NCBI RefSeq assembly: GCF_001625215.2
Contig: NC_030385.2
Span: forward strand, 24,359,135 to 24,423,134
Direction: 5' to 3'
Length of the DNA stretch: 64,000 nucleotides
Source: Daucus carota subsp. sativus
Lineage: Eukaryota; Streptophyta; Magnoliopsida; Apiales; Apiaceae
A program made the position numbers and the translations under genes. Shown here in pieces: positions 22,254 through 34,769 of this stretch. The notes under the pieces are model-generated. The model saw only the letters and a list, made by a program, of their open reading frames with translations. It ran no database searches and was not told where the DNA came from. Numbering within the stretch: position 1 is the stretch's first letter; the number at the start of each line of letters is the position of its first letter.

Positions 22254-23100
22254 TTTACGTTGATCTTTTGATATTATTCTACACATTCACATACATAATT
22301 AAGTGTAAATGATATATGTGTCGCAGACACTATTATATATGAATGTACAAAAAAAAATTGGTTGCTTTATGTAATGTTTTACTTGTGTTAAGCTTTCATT
22401 TTGGTTTGTTTATATAAAGTTTTACTCATGTTAAGCTTTCATGTTGAGCACCACACACGTGTCCAATTATGGATCCATATCCAAGAATCCTATATATTTG
22501 AAAACTAAGAATCTGAGTAATGCCATATAGCAGTCTTTGGACAAGTATTGCTTGCGCTTAACTTGTGTGTAATTGCGAACAGTGTATGTCTGTGTGTGCG
22601 GGTCTTGGCATTGTAACAGCAACACACCACGCCTTGCATTTTTTGGTTGAAAGACACAGCCATACAGTCAGTGCTCTCATTAAATCAATATAAAGGCATT
22701 GACAAAAGTTTCAAACATGCTAAGTTGAGTAAACAGGTATATTTATGCCTCCCCACCCCTTGTACGTATATTATTATCGGATTTTCTAGTGTCCTCGTGA
22801 TCAGACAATAACAATCGGTAATCATGTAGGAGATATTTCTGTTAAAGCACAAGTTGGGTGCATGATATATCCATCCAACACATGTGATATCCTGCAACTC
22901 CTCAGATAAAAATGAGTAATTATTGCACAGATCAAGTTGCTCATGACATCAGACAAGTTTTCAAATCTCAAGATAATTGCAGATAGATAAGTACTGGTGT
23001 TACTGAAATTTCTAATCTACAAGTGTATTTCAACAAGCTGTAGCTAGTATCTAAGCATTAATCAGACAAATTGTTATTGTTATACAGTTAAAGCAGTTCT
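22254..23100. other. Intergenic, nothing recognised
   Basis: AT-rich with no supported gene or repeat ends. Confidence 0.35.
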
Positions 23101-24420
23101 TAGGCAAGGAGCAACCAAAGACTTAGTTAAAGGTATTGTCTATTGTCTGAGAATCAAATCCAGTCAGAGATCTATATTTTATCTAAGAAAATTATGAATT
23201 TAAGAGCCAGGCTGGAGACTCTGTATATACAGAATAGAGTGTCGATCAGGCAAGGTGATTAATTATGCAGGTAATAAGGCTCTGAATGCTGTAAACTTAA
23301 CCAGTCTTGCAAGTGATTATGCAGATGTACAAAGAACGAACTCTCAATACAAAGGACCAGCAGAGTTGAATTCAAACTATAGCACAAAAGTGACTAGAGA
23401 ACTAGAAAACATAAAACAGGAGTTAAGCAAGCTTAGACTTAATATGGACTATGCCTTACAAGTGAAAATGAATGTGGAGAGTAACTAGATCGAATATTGA
23501 TGAACTCAATGAAGAGCATGTATTAGTTGCAGACTTGCAGTAGCACGACTTGAGGCTCTTAGAGAATAATCCCAAGTATTTCACAAGAAAACAGAGGATG
23601 ATAGAGCGGAAGATTGAAAGTCAAAGTTTTTTGTTGAGAGCAAAATGGCCATTTATGCCCTTCCCACACCCGCGTGAATCCCTTATGTAAGCGCAGTAGA
23701 AAAAGCCACGCGGCACACCCGGTGCGCTCTCGGCCGCACCCAGGCGCACCGCCACACCAGCAGTGCACCCGATGCACAGTGCAGCACCTGCCGCACGTGT
23801 TTCTTACAGTGTCACGTAAGGATAAGGTAAAAATATGATCACATTTCTATAGTTTCAAGTAAATCTTGCAGAATAGTTCAGTATTGTCTTGAATGCTGTC
23901 AAGATAATTAGCAATCAATGCTGCAAGTCTCAAGAGCATATCTTGTACTCAAGATTCCACTTCTCCTGTATAGACCTAAATTTCGTGAGCAAACAATAAT
24001 ATATAATAACAGGATCATTAAATTACCAACCAAAATAGTTCCTTATAATCAGTGAAGATCACTGATTACTAAGAATTAACAAAGTTCCCTGTTTAGGTTA
24101 CAGACAAGAAGTGTACACACTAGAATGCAGCAACCCCCTCTAAATAGTTAAGTCTCCGTAGAATGTTTACATTTTCTTCCTTAAACCTCCTAATTCCAGA
24201 TTTAAGCTCATCAACCATCAACCTAACAGACCTATTGTGTGCTAGAGTTATGTCTTCTTAATCTAATTTCAGTGACATCCTACCAGTTTTAACCTCTTGT
24301 GGTTCACATTTGGTTAAGGGTACTTGAGTTCTAGCATGTGTTTGGGCAATTTGAGAGGTACACTTAGTTTCTAAAGAGGTAGACATGGAAATATGATAGA
24401 CATTAGGAACATAAGTCAGT
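23101..24420. pseudogene. Degenerate coding-like and GC-rich remnant
   Basis: A short plus-strand frame at 23255-23488 has a charged, coiled-coil-like end (ELENIKQELSKLRLNM). The minus strand at about 24420-24130 reads as a broken frame with ELKSGIRRFKEENVN and LNYLEGVAAF, interrupted by a stop. Between them, 23640-23800 is markedly GC-rich. This mix looks like the remains of a retroelement or a dead gene, but I recognise no defined domain. Confidence 0.3.
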
Positions 24421-24759
24421 AAGAAACATATGGCATGTAATCATCAAGAAAGGCATTTATCATGTTTAGCAAAATGATGAGGAGATGCTAAAACCAATTA
24501 TTTTTTGGAAAAATCATGAACATTACTTTCAAGTCAAAAAAATCAAAGAACTTATCTTGATTAAGTTTCGGCAAGATATTAGAACTCACAATCAAAGCAA
24601 CAAGTGTATATATTGGAGTGAAATGCTTGTAGTGGATGCCATAGTTTGAAAGACAAAGTCCAGGGACTCAGAATCATGGAAAAATCAAACATAGAGTTCA
24701 AATTCATTTTTGTTGAAAACAAAAGCAGAATAGATGTCAATGCATGGCATACTCATGAG

Positions 24760-25352
24760 CAGTGTTGTAAAAAGCGGGAATCGGACTTAGACGGTGAAGG
24801 CACCGTCCAGTGATTAATCGGATCATTAATCGTAATCAATTTAATATTATTTTTTGAATTATATATATAATATAATTATATATAGTATAAATTTCTAGTC
24901 ATATAAAATCAAAAGATTAATGATTTTTTATAACACAAACATGTCTTTATATACATATACAAGTCCAGTCATCTCATATATAAACTTGAATTTGATTGAA
25001 TCTGCGAAGGAAGATATTGCAAATTTATGTAATTAGAGTTTAGGAGCTAATATTGAAAGAGTGAAAGGTAATAAAAACAACTTTAATTTTTGTGTTTTGT
25101 CATTTCTGTGCCTTTTGTTTTATTTAAAATTAAATTTAAAATTTTAAGATTTTTTTACTTTTTATTTTTAAATTTTTTAAATTCACCGATTTTTGACCGA
25201 CTTTTTCCGATTAATCCCGACTTTTGACCGATTAATCCTGATTTTAACCGATTTTCAGAAAAAAAAACAATTTTTTCACCGATTACCGCTTAATCGAGAC
25301 GGCCGACCGAACAACGATTAATTCCGATTAATCGCCGACTTTTAGAACACTG
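24760..25352. mobile_element. 593-bp hAT-type non-autonomous element
   Basis: It starts cagtgttgtaaaaagcggg and ends gccgacttttagaacactg, imperfect inverted repeats. The flanks are an 8-bp target duplication with one mismatch, ctcatgag (24752-24759) and ctcgtgag (25353-25360). Subterminal regions are rich in 'gattaatcgg'-type repeats in opposing orientation. No transposase. Confidence 0.8.
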
Positions 25353-25360
25353 CTCGTGAG

Positions 25361-25801
25361 TGAGTGTGGTGAGTGTAGTGCTTTGTTAATGACTTTGACA
25401 TCTACCAACATAGGTTTACCCCCAGCTATAGTAGTGAGATGCAAGACATTGTCTAGACCCTTAATAGGTTTCATGTTGTAGTAGAATTATAAAGCATAAT
25501 GTAACGTAAGTTGTAATAACGATAACTCAACACTAATACAAGTTCACATCAATATTATTACACAAGTCTCAAACAACAACTAATAAAGTAGTAACCTAAT
25601 ATCAAAATCCCAACACAGTAAACAAGATCAATAATTTAATAAGGATCTTTAATCAAACAAGAAGGCAACAATATCAATAATTTAATAAGGATTTTTAATT
25701 AAACAACAACTAATAATAAAATAGTAAACTAATATCAAATCCCAACACAATCAACAAGATCAATAATTTAATTAGAGTCTTAATAGTGCATGATCAATAA
25801 T
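25361..25801. other. 3' flank of the cystatin-like gene
   Basis: AT-rich, with a recurring 'atcaataatttaat' motif (about 25629, 25673, 25759, 25795). No gene. Confidence 0.4.
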
Positions 25802-26651
25802 TTAATCAGAGTCTCCAATAGTCCATTGGTCCTTCAAAGCCTTGGCAATATGAAGCACCTAAAAACACCACAAAATTACTCAAAAGTCATCAGATCATAT
25901 TGTACAACATACACAATAACATATAGTTGCATAATTGAGTTATATGAGTAAAAAAGAGAGAAATATTCGTTTCATGACAAAGTACCTATAACTAAGTTGC
26001 AATATAGAGGTATATTATATCATGAGTAAGTATCGTATAGATATTAGAACATGCTTGGGGTTGTATTCTAGTTATTAACTCTAGTAGTGGTAGTACTAAA
26101 TAAGATCAAATGTTAACTCAAACGCAAAATACACACAATTTAACTGAATTTTACCTCCAAATCAGTAACATGTGTGATGGCGGGCCTAAGAAACTCGACT
26201 GTCACAGTTGATAAGTCGGTGAAAGGGGGCATCTCATATAGTTTGGCTTCAAATATCTGAGTAGAATTACCATCCACAAGCGCTTCAAAAGTAAGATAGT
26301 ACCACATGCCGTAAGCAAAAGATCGCATTGCCTTGATTACTAACTTTGACATTGCTATACACTCCTCTCTGTAAGCAAGTAATTGAGTTGCATTGCTAGG
26401 ATAACAAGTGAAAACGCAAACTAAGCAATACAGAATGGATAAAAGCACATAATTTAAATTGAAACCCTCATGTCGAGATGTGCAAAAGAATGAAATTTGT
26501 CTAACTCGTCACAAGTGAGATTAGTATTTGGAGGGTAGTAGTATCTAGTGATATTAGTCTCGATGTTGGTGGCGTAGTGCTTCCGTTCTACAATACGCTT
26601 TCGTTCTTCAAAGATAAACTTCCTCTTTACGTCGTTATTAATTTTTCGCAT
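25802..26651 (-). CDS. Cystatin-like small protein (3 exons, predicted)
   Basis: Proposed exons in coding order: 26651-26466, 26364-26155 and 25858-25802, GT..AG borders, phase 0 throughout, about 150 residues. Exon 1 is basic and ends RYYYPPNTNLTCDELDKFHSF then AHLDMR. Exon 2 contains KAMRSFAYGMWYYLTFEALV then FEAKLYEMPPF. Exon 3 reads VLHIAKALKDQWTIGDSD and stops. The order 'FAH, short helix, YYLTFEA, then a second strand' resembles the cystatin/monellin fold of plant phytocystatin-related proteins. The QxVxG inhibitor loop is absent (the aligned stretch is SFAYG), so protease inhibition is doubtful. The start is uncertain because upstream exons may exist, and the exon 1/2 junction is the least secure. 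Confidence 0.5.
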
Positions 26652-28770
26652 AGTTGTTTTAACTTCTTTAACATGTTTTTCATCCGTTCGTCTTGTTCTT
26701 GTTAGATTTTCTCATCCAATCAGCTATAATCATCTAGGCATGAGGCAGGCATCCAACCCAGACGTGGGACAAGAGGATATCGAGCTCATTATCAAGCTCA
26801 AGCTTCATTGATTCAATTCAATTTAGTTATCCTTCACGTTAACTTTATCTTTTATCATTTATAGTTATACTAGTTTTAAACCAAAACATTACACTACTAG
26901 TATTGTATATAATGTTGTGCAACGGTAAAAAAATATTGTAAATGATGAAGAATTACATAGTCTAATTTTTAATGTTTCAGTTTTAATTGTATGATATGAA
27001 TCTGTAAATAAGTCTCCAAAAATTCACAAAATAAGATTTTAATATTTTCAATGCATCATATTTTTATTTTTTTCTCAAAGGAAAACTTAAAATTATACAT
27101 TGAAATATATACATATTTTTAAAGAATATAAACATTTGAAGTATGTTTTGTTTACATATTTTTAAAGGATATAAACATCTGAAGTATGTTTTGTTGACAA
27201 AATTTCTATTATCTTTTATCAGAGTTTGACCGAATTAGGATACATGACTACAAGACATTAGGGGAGTGGTCTGATAAGTAACAAGCAGCACATAATAGCC
27301 ACTAGAAGCTAAATAAATGTCACACAGAGTTTCGTCAACTATGACACAAATGTTATATTTAAGAATATATAGAATTCAATTTTTTAATATATATATAGTA
27401 TCTAAACTAATATTATATTTTCGTGTGTTATTTCAAGGAATATATTCAACAAATCCCTTTTTGCCTCAATACTTATAATAATTACTTTATCATTAGAAAT
27501 TCGTGGCTTCCAACTTGGGCAAAGGGGGCTTTGCAATGGTGAGATGTGATCAGTTGCATAACTTTTCCAGACATATAGGACCCGTTTCCTATTTGTATGA
27601 TCCTTCTACCGCTACATCATCTATATAGTCTAAGAACGGTGATTCTCTTAGTACCACTTTTCCAGTACCTTATCTATATAGCATATCATTATGATACCAC
27701 TTTACTATCATTTGTTATTTTGAAATTCTAGTTGTTAGGACTTCCATATTGCTTTATTATCTTTTGTTATTTGAGATTTCTAGTTTTTATATAGAACTTG
27801 TGTGATAATATTGACGCGCAACATTAGATTATATCACATGATTCACAAGAGATATGACAACATAAGAGCTTTGAAAATGGTTGAACAATTATCCAATTAG
27901 ATGCAACCACAAGCAAATACAGTGCAAGGGTCCTTATAATCATCTTCAAACGATAATAGTATTCTATATCAAGTACAATGTAACCGTATATCAGAAGCAA
28001 GTATAGTGCAAGAGCTTGGTTTTATACTTTTTTTTTGCTTTTGTTCACTAATGTTAGGTTCGGATTTGATTATTAGCATTATGCTAATTTATCGTAATAT
28101 CATTAAAATATATCGGTATTCTGCAATATTTTGATGATTTGATGTATGTTTATATTTTATATATAGCAATAATAACATAAAATGAGCCGGTAAAAAAATA
28201 AAATTAGGAAAATTCATAATTAGAATTCTAGACATTCATTAAAAAATCAATTTGGAATCAATAATTTCAAACAATTCATCCTCCCTAATAAGATAAAATC
28301 TAATTTAATGATGCAAACAATTTCTACTTTTAAAGTTTAAATCGACTTGTTCAACGTAAGTTCTCTCTCAATTTTATCTTCCTAAATCTTACTAACTTTA
28401 TCTTTTTTTCTTTCTTTTTTTTTTTGATGGAATTACTAACTTTATCTTATTCATATATTTAAGATAAAGATAAATAGCTAGATAAAAAAATTATTTTTCG
28501 ATTATTGTCATCTATAATACATCATTTTCAAGTATTACAGTTGTAATTGACTTATTCACTCCAACATCTCTCTTAAATGTAACTTTATCTTTTAATATTT
28601 CTTTTTATAGTATTCATCCTTATCTTTGTAGAATGAACAACTATAGAATTTCTTAACATTGATTTTAGGTTTAGATGAAATATGGCGGTTGAACTCCACA
28701 ATAATATAGTATCACTTGACTCGAGTTTGCTTGAAAATTAATTGTACATGATGAATTATTTGAAGTGATT
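26652..28770. other. Intergenic, repeat remnants only
   Basis: No supported gene. A stretch at about 27815-27905 matches 30945-31030 loosely (agattat, atgacac-ataag, gaacaattatccaa) and may be two LTR remnants. Around 28045-28160 is the left part of a repeat family also seen at 59861-60755. Confidence 0.35.
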
Positions 28771-28780
28771 GATTTCAAAT

Positions 28781-29334
28781 GGGTTAAATATCAATCAGGT
28801 GACTCATTACAGCCCGATGACTCAAGTTGGTCACTGACTGAAAAATTGACTCAAATGAGTTACTCATTTAAAATTTTTTTACCAAAAATATCACTCTATC
28901 ATTAGTCGAAATTCTGAAAGTATTATATACTGAGTTTCGCACATTTTTTATGAATGGTATTGCATCCAAATGAAAGGTTTCGGGTTCTACTATTTTAGCT
29001 AATTTTGTTGGATTTTTAATATTTTATCAACTATTTATCTTTAATTTTTTGATTTTTAATTTGATTTAAATAAAAATAAATAATTGATAAAATTTTAAAA
29101 ATCTAACAATATTAGTTAAAATAGTAGAACTCAGAACCTTTCATTTGGATGTAATATCATTCATAAAAAAATGTGCGAAACTCAATATATAATACTTTCA
29201 GAATTTCGACTAACGATAGAGTGATATTTTTGATAAAACATTTTAAATGAGTAACTCATTTGAGTCATTTTTTCGATCAGTGACCAATTTGAGTAATCGG
29301 ACTGCAATGAGTCCACCTAATTGATATTTAACCC
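28781..29334. mobile_element. 554-bp foldback element, Mutator-like MITE
   Basis: The two halves (about 270 bp each) are inverted copies of each other over nearly their whole length, from gggttaaatatcaatcaggt at the left to acctaattgatatttaaccc at the right. A perfect 10-bp target duplication gatttcaaat lies at 28771-28780 and 29335-29344. The long inverted repeat and 9-11-bp duplication point to a Mutator-like origin. RNA from it would form a long hairpin. Confidence 0.85.
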
Positions 29335-29820
29335 GATTTCAAATTAATCATTAATGACTTCAAATTACATCTTTTTTTTTTGGACAAAATGCTTTCATTA
29401 ACACTGAAACACAATCAAGACAAATCCCCGAACTGACAATACAACCTGATTCAAAAATAAAAAAAAAAAAGCTAAATAATTAGTCATTTTATTTTCAGAT
29501 TGTTTAACAAGCAGAATATATATATTCTTGACAATTTAAATGATTACAAAGGTTCCCCGAGCAATCCAGTTGACACCAACAATTCTGAAAATAGTAGCGT
29601 CACAATTGACCTGCGCACATAAAAAACAGGTGACAATCTTGTGTTCATACCCGTCAATTACGCCAATTGAGGATAGGGTTATAGATTTCCCCATATATTG
29701 AACAATCTTTCGTTATGCAAGGTGAGCTTTTGCGATAATCACCACCATTTTAGATTCAAAGCGAGCTTCCCAGATTTCCCAATACACCAATTGAATCATT
29801 ATCAAATTACATCTTTTAGG

Positions 29821-30085
29821 AAGCTTAAAATGCGTGTCAAACTCTAATCGTCAAAAGTAAACTACCAAGGGGATACAGGAGTACAACATATAAAGATATA
29901 AACGTATATCATATCATCCAAAAATTATTGACTATTGCTATGTTCAAAAAAAAGAAAGAATTTTGAAATTGCTTCTTGTATGAGGCTTAAAATGCGTGTC
30001 AAACTCTAATCACCAAAGGTAAACTACCGGGGGATACCGGGATTATTACATATAAAGATATAGACGTATATCATATCATCCAAAT
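29821..30085. repeat. Two direct repeats of about 100 bp
   Basis: 29828-29922 and 29989-30083 share gcttaaaatgcgtgtcaaac, aaactacc and acatataaagata blocks. The right copy matches the right part of the long-TIR element at 59861-60755. Confidence 0.7.
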
Positions 30086-30128
30086 ATTACAGACAATCAC
30101 TATGTTTTAATAATGAAACAAAAAATTA

Positions 30129-30383
30129 CTCCCTCCGTCCCATTTTAGTTGTCACCTTTGGTATTGTGCCGGTCAAATTGACCAAAATTTGACTGAAATT
30201 TATTAATATTTTATCAATTGAAAAAATAAAAAAAATGTCACCGGAAGCAACTTTTAATCTATTTTAAGATGTGATTTTTAGTTTTTTAAAATAATGAAAG
30301 ATTGACTTATAATCTTTGGTCAAAAGTTAGTCAATTTGACTAACAAATGTAGATTTGTGACAACTAAAATGAGATGGAGGGAG
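30129..30383. mobile_element. CTCCCTCCGT MITE
   Basis: Ends ctccctccgtcccattttag and its complement ctaaaatgagatggagggag, TA on both sides (30127-30128, 30384-30385), 255 bp. It sits inside an older repeat whose right end continues at 30386-30535. Confidence 0.85.
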
Positions 30384-30716
30384 TAATAATAGCAATAATC
30401 AAATACGAACCTAACGTTAATAACTAAAAAAAATCAAAACCTAACATTAGTGTGTAAAAGATTAGAAATTATGGTTGAGTGATAAGTTTCTAAAGACACA
30501 ATAAGTTGGATGACAAAAAAATCTATTTTCCCAGAAGTAAAATATTATGTGAAAACATGATGAGATTCATGTTAATTTCTGCAGCAAATAGAACCGTAAG
30601 TATCTGTAACAATCTTTTATGTGCATACCAAGTAAAGAAAAGATCTGTTTTGACACTCATCAACAAAGCAGTAGTAAACAAAAAATCTTTTACAATGTAA
30701 CCATCCCATCTTAATG

Positions 30717-30866
30717 CAGCTGCAAAGGGTATGACATTTACATTCGAATATAAGATCAACAAACAGTATTATAGCTAAAAAGCATTTACGGCAGCTGCAA
30801 AGGGTATGACATTGACATACGAATATAAGATCAACAAACAGTATTATAGCTAAAAAGCATTTACGG
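30717..30866. repeat. Tandem duplication of about 74 bp
   Basis: Two copies starting at 30717 and 30791 share gcagctgcaaagggtatgac and tataagatcaacaaacagta with two or three base changes. Not coding. Confidence 0.85.
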
Positions 30867-31152
30867 AAGCTCTACTATGGCATATATCAGAGCACTTGAA
30901 AAGTACACAGAGTGGATGAAAGCAAGTACTTAACTATGACATATTATAGTTTAGATTATCCCACATTGGTTAGAAGAATATGACACCATAAGGCCTGTGA
31001 AACATTGTAGAACAATTATCCAAACAGATGTAGCTATCTGTCAAAAGCAAGAATAGACTATAGTTCTAAAAGATTGTGATACTATATTAGTAATACCAGT
31101 AATCAAGCGTAGCTGTTCTTTAATAATAATCATCTATTATTTATATAGCATT

Positions 31153-32292
31153 CTACTGGACCAGTTTTGATCCTCTGATTGAAATCAGGCTCTCATTATA
31201 CTTGATAACCTGACTCAAATAGATTGAATCCGGAAAAGGTTTGACCTCTTTCTCCTCAGTGTTATACGATAACCAGATGTCTTCACCGATCACTAGTAGG
31301 AGATCCTTGCTACTACAGTATCCACGAACAAAGCGCCCTGGAATGTCTACACGAATACTCAGCACCAGTGTCCAGGATGCCTCCACTTGATCACCTCGAA
31401 GACAAGCATCATCATCCAACGTCCACACTTTAACTTTACCACTCAACTCCATGTCCCTAGAAAAAAACCCCACAGCAACGGACTCATTGACGACAATTAC
31501 ACGAGCATTGAAACGCTTAATATCCCGACGCCTGACAGGGATCCTAATTCCACTTCTAAACACCTCCTTATTCAAATCAAACGCCATCAACCCATACATT
31601 CCAGTACAACACAACAATCCATTCACACAAACATCAAACACCTCATAATACGGAACGTCACACGGCTTCGGCTTCACTCTCCTCCACGCATCCTTCCTCT
31701 CTGAATACACCTCAGCTGAAAAAGGCTTCCGAAATGAACTCACAACTCTAACAACCTTAAACTCATTCCCAACCGAATCAAAACCGAAACCAAAACACAC
31801 CGACATAACATCCTCCCGAATATCATGCGGCGGTAGCACTCTCGACTGTCTAGTAGCAGGATTCCACAAATACAAACAACAATTATTCAATTTATACAAA
31901 TTTGACAGCGCCATTTCGTGGCGCGGGAAATCAGCCACCGCGACGCACACGACGCCGTTCTGAGAAGCGACGAGCATCGTAAACGGCGTGAACGAGAACT
32001 CGCCTCTCGAGTAAGGAACGCCGAGAGAAGGACCGATCTGAGGAGAGCGGAGCTGAAACAGAGAGATTGAGAGATGGTGTTTTTTGTAGACGATTAGGGT
32101 TTGGTGAGCGGCTGGTGAAGTGAGGGCGTGATGGAGGTGCGATTTGATGAAGCGAGGGGATGAAATGAGGGAGAGCCAGGGCTTGGAGACGAGTTTGAAG
32201 CGGAGGAGTGATTTGACCGGGAGGCGGTGGAGAATCTCGGTGACTAGATCGTCGGTGAGTATGTCGCCGATTAGAGAAGAATTAGAGGTCAT
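31153..32292 (-). CDS. F-box protein with FBA_1-type C-terminal domain
   Basis: Single exon, 379 residues, ATG at 32292. The F-box is at residues 10-55 (ILTDDLVTEILHRLPVKSL then FKLVSKPWLSLISSPRFIK). The F-box-associated region follows: CCLYLWNPATRQSRVLPP, then FGFGFDSVGNEFKVVRVV, then AEVYSERKDAWRRV, then the hydrophobic blades up to the C-terminus. This is the large plant FBA/kelch-related F-box family, thought to act as substrate receptors of SCF ubiquitin ligases. Start context, length and lack of breaks indicate a working gene. The upstream flank (32293-32405) is short and followed by a MITE-like repeat at 32406, which may lie in the promoter. The substrate cannot be guessed. Confidence 0.93.
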   Translation of the reverse strand: MTSNSSLIGDILTDDLVTEILHRLPVKSLLRFKLVSKPWLSLISSPRFIKSHLHHALTSPAAHQTLIVYKKHHLSISLFQLRSPQIGPSLGVPYSRGEFSFTPFTMLVASQNGVVCVAVADFPRHEMALSNLYKLNNCCLYLWNPATRQSRVLPPHDIREDVMSVCFGFGFDSVGNEFKVVRVVSSFRKPFSAEVYSERKDAWRRVKPKPCDVPYYEVFDVCVNGLLCCTGMYGLMAFDLNKEVFRSGIRIPVRRRDIKRFNARVIVVNESVAVGFFSRDMELSGKVKVWTLDDDACLRGDQVEASWTLVLSIRVDIPGRFVRGYCSSKDLLLVIGEDIWLSYNTEEKEVKPFPDSIYLSQVIKYNESLISIRGSKLVQ

Positions 32293-32405
32293 TGTTGGTT
32301 GAGATTGTGAGGGAATAGTGTTTGGAATGAGTGCCCTAGCTTTGCTGTACGGCGGTGATGGAGCTTGGTGTGTGTTAGAAACTGTACGGCGGGAACAGAT
32401 ATTGG

Positions 32406-32600
32406 GACCGTTTGGGTTAGCTTAAAAGAAGTGAATTCTTACTTATAGTAAAGAAGTGGAGTAGAAGTGAGAAGTAAATAAGTTAATAAAGTGTTTGAAA
32501 AAGAAGCAGAAGCTGTGAGAGAGAAGCTAGCATTCTCAACTTCTTAAAAGTGCTTCTATTTTTTTACACAAACGGGTTAAGAGAAGCAGAAGCCAAAAGT
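32406..32600. mobile_element. Dispersed repeat, MITE-like, copy 2
   Basis: Same repeat as 15961-16155 and better preserved. It begins near cgtttgggttagctt and ends near acacaaacgggttaagagaa. The ends are weakly inverted (cgtttggg and caaacggg). It lies about 115 bases upstream of the F-box gene at 32292. Confidence 0.55.
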
Positions 32601-32905
32601 TATATTGTAATGGATCAATATTTACTCCATTTCATCCCTTTTTCTAAATTCAATTAGCTAATTTTTTAAATAATTATATATGTTATTTAATAAATTAAAA
32701 TATTCTATTTTAAAGATGTTTGTGTAATTTCATTTCATTTCATTTTAAAAATAAGGTAATATTTTTTAAAAATCACACGATCCAGATTTTGTGTTTATCA
32801 TCTTTTATTTTGGTTTTAAGATAGATAATTTATATTTATAAATCTAAAAATGCAATTTTCTTCTCAGTGAAAAAAATGGTGCAAGATCTCTATTTATCCT
32901 TAATG

Positions 32906-33000
32906 CCATAGGTGCAACTCGACGATGATAGTGAGATTTGAGCAGATGCACATTATGCGATGATAATATCCCAAAGTACCTCATGCCGATGGCAGGTTAA
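32906..33000 (-). pseudogene. OMA1-like 3'-exon remnant (oldest copy)
   Basis: The sequence ccataggtgcaactcga followed by a 'gcagatgc' and 'ataatatccc' order matches the last-exon region at 39600-39740, 44515-44590 and 47170-47300. The intron-side sequence after it (ctacagattcagaatagta, about 33042-33062) matches the others too. The frame is lost. Recognised only through its sister copies. Confidence 0.4.
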
Positions 33001-33080
33001 TTACCAAGTATCTGTGGCTAGATAATAACAGTAGGAAGATAACTACAGATTCAGAATAGTATGCTTCTATAGTTCTATGA

Positions 33081-34455
33081 CTTTGTGTAGCTACTTGAAG
33101 TCTCACTCAAAGATTCTAACTTACAAAAACACAACTTGAATGTTATAGCTATGAATCCCTTAAATATTAAATCCTGTTGCCAAAAAGCAGTTCTTTTTAC
33201 ACCCTCTACCCCAATAGTTGCATCTTAATTACAAAAAATGCCATCAGTTTTTCCTTTTCTATACAATGTTTCATATAAAACAAACTGTGCCACCAAAAAG
33301 ATGCTATGCTCATTGCTCCCACGCTGAATATTATTAAAAAATATACATCTGCCCTTTGTTTCCATATATCCCGTGTCTTAACTTTCCTAAAATGACCTAA
33401 CATTGCACATATTCTTGGTCTTCCCCAGCAGGACTACCTTCTACTTCCACTTTGAGACCATACTCTTCAAATCCATCTTGCTCTCTCCTCTGTTTTTTTC
33501 CGGAAAAGGACTACTCTACACAGCTTACAAAATAATCATGGCTACAGGCTATTGTGCATTTTCCGGAAACTGCTTTCTTTTGTGTATCAAGGTGAGTTCA
33601 AATTCAAATCCTTACCTCTCCAAGCGTTAAAAAAACATTTTTGAATTTTGAAACCTCTGATGTACTATAAGACTAATCTGCCAGCTGTGATTAAAACAAG
33701 ATATATCAATTTGAATTTGAATACGATACAATTGTATCTCTCTTCTTTCTTCGTTATTCATCCACATGTACCTCTCTTTGCTCTTCATTTTTTCATATAT
33801 TGCACGACAATGAAAGATGTGAGTCTCTCATTTGTACAATCCAAGTTGATGTATTTGATTCTCTCTTTTAACTATATCTTTTTTTTTTTTTTTGACGGAT
33901 CTTTTAACTATATCTTGATTAAACGATTTATTATTTTACAGGAAATTTACGATGACTTGAAGCTCGATAATTTCAACTCATTCAAATATTATTTTGGTGA
34001 GTGTTCATGATGTGTATCACATGTGTTCTTCATTTTCTGTGTCCCTACTATGTGTTCTCTTCATTTTCTAAAATCTGATGTTATTCTTTCTCTTGAATTT
34101 ATAGTCTTTTATATCATGGTTTGTTCTTGGATATGCTAAGTTGGTGCTGGTAGTTTCAAGATCTTCACATCTCCTAATTTTAAAGGTTTATTGATATTAT
34201 TTGTTCATTAATATTTCATTTCTACTGAGTTTATTTAATCAATATTCAGCAGATGTTTGATAAAATGGGCCACTGAACTTCTTCATTTTTTTAAAATTTC
34301 ATGTGCCTTTGCAAATCTTACTTATTTATGGTATTTGTTTGAATGAGAATGATCATCCTGATATTATTGAAGAAAGCTTGACAACATTAAGTCAACTATT
34401 TTTATTTTGATTTTTGTTAGGGTTGTGTTATATGTATCTAGCAAATTTTATGTCA
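33081..34455. other. Intergenic, no gene supported
   Basis: Several short open frames (for example around 33403-33630 and 33648-34010) show no domain, no splice logic and low-complexity T-rich stretches. I would not annotate them as genes. Confidence 0.35.
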
Positions 34456-34461
34456 CGACAT

Positions 34462-34660
34462 GAGGTGGGTTTGGTGTTGTTTACAAGGGAGAATTGCATG
34501 ACTGCACTCAGATTGCAGTGTAAAGAATGAAATTTGGGTTATGTGTACAAAAGCACTGAATGAGTTCCGAGCAGAATTATTGTTGCTGATAGGATAGAAA
34601 TTGTTTCTTGGAAGTTCAAGCTGTCAAGTCAGAGTGCTGTGTGTTCATGTCAAGTGCCTT
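34462..34660 (+). pseudogene. TMK-type receptor kinase fragment
   Basis: A short stretch reads GGFGVVYKGELHDCTQIAV, a stop, then RMKFG, and further on KALNEFRAEI. This is the glycine-rich loop and the start of the N-lobe of a TMK-like leucine-rich-repeat receptor kinase. An in-frame TAA replaces the invariant lysine region and no other kinase subdomain follows. It is a dead fragment of about 65 codons. Confidence 0.65.
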
Positions 34661-34769
34661 TTTTGTCACACTTTATAAGGTCTGGGAATCATCCTAACTC
34701 CTCCGTTTTATTATCTGTTCCTCAACTTCTGATGTTCTATTTTTAATGAGATGGATGACATGCAATATA

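Noticed and set aside
33403..34010. Plus-strand ORFs of 75 and 120 aa
   Set aside because: Low-complexity, Phe/Leu-rich translation of T-rich DNA without splice or domain support.
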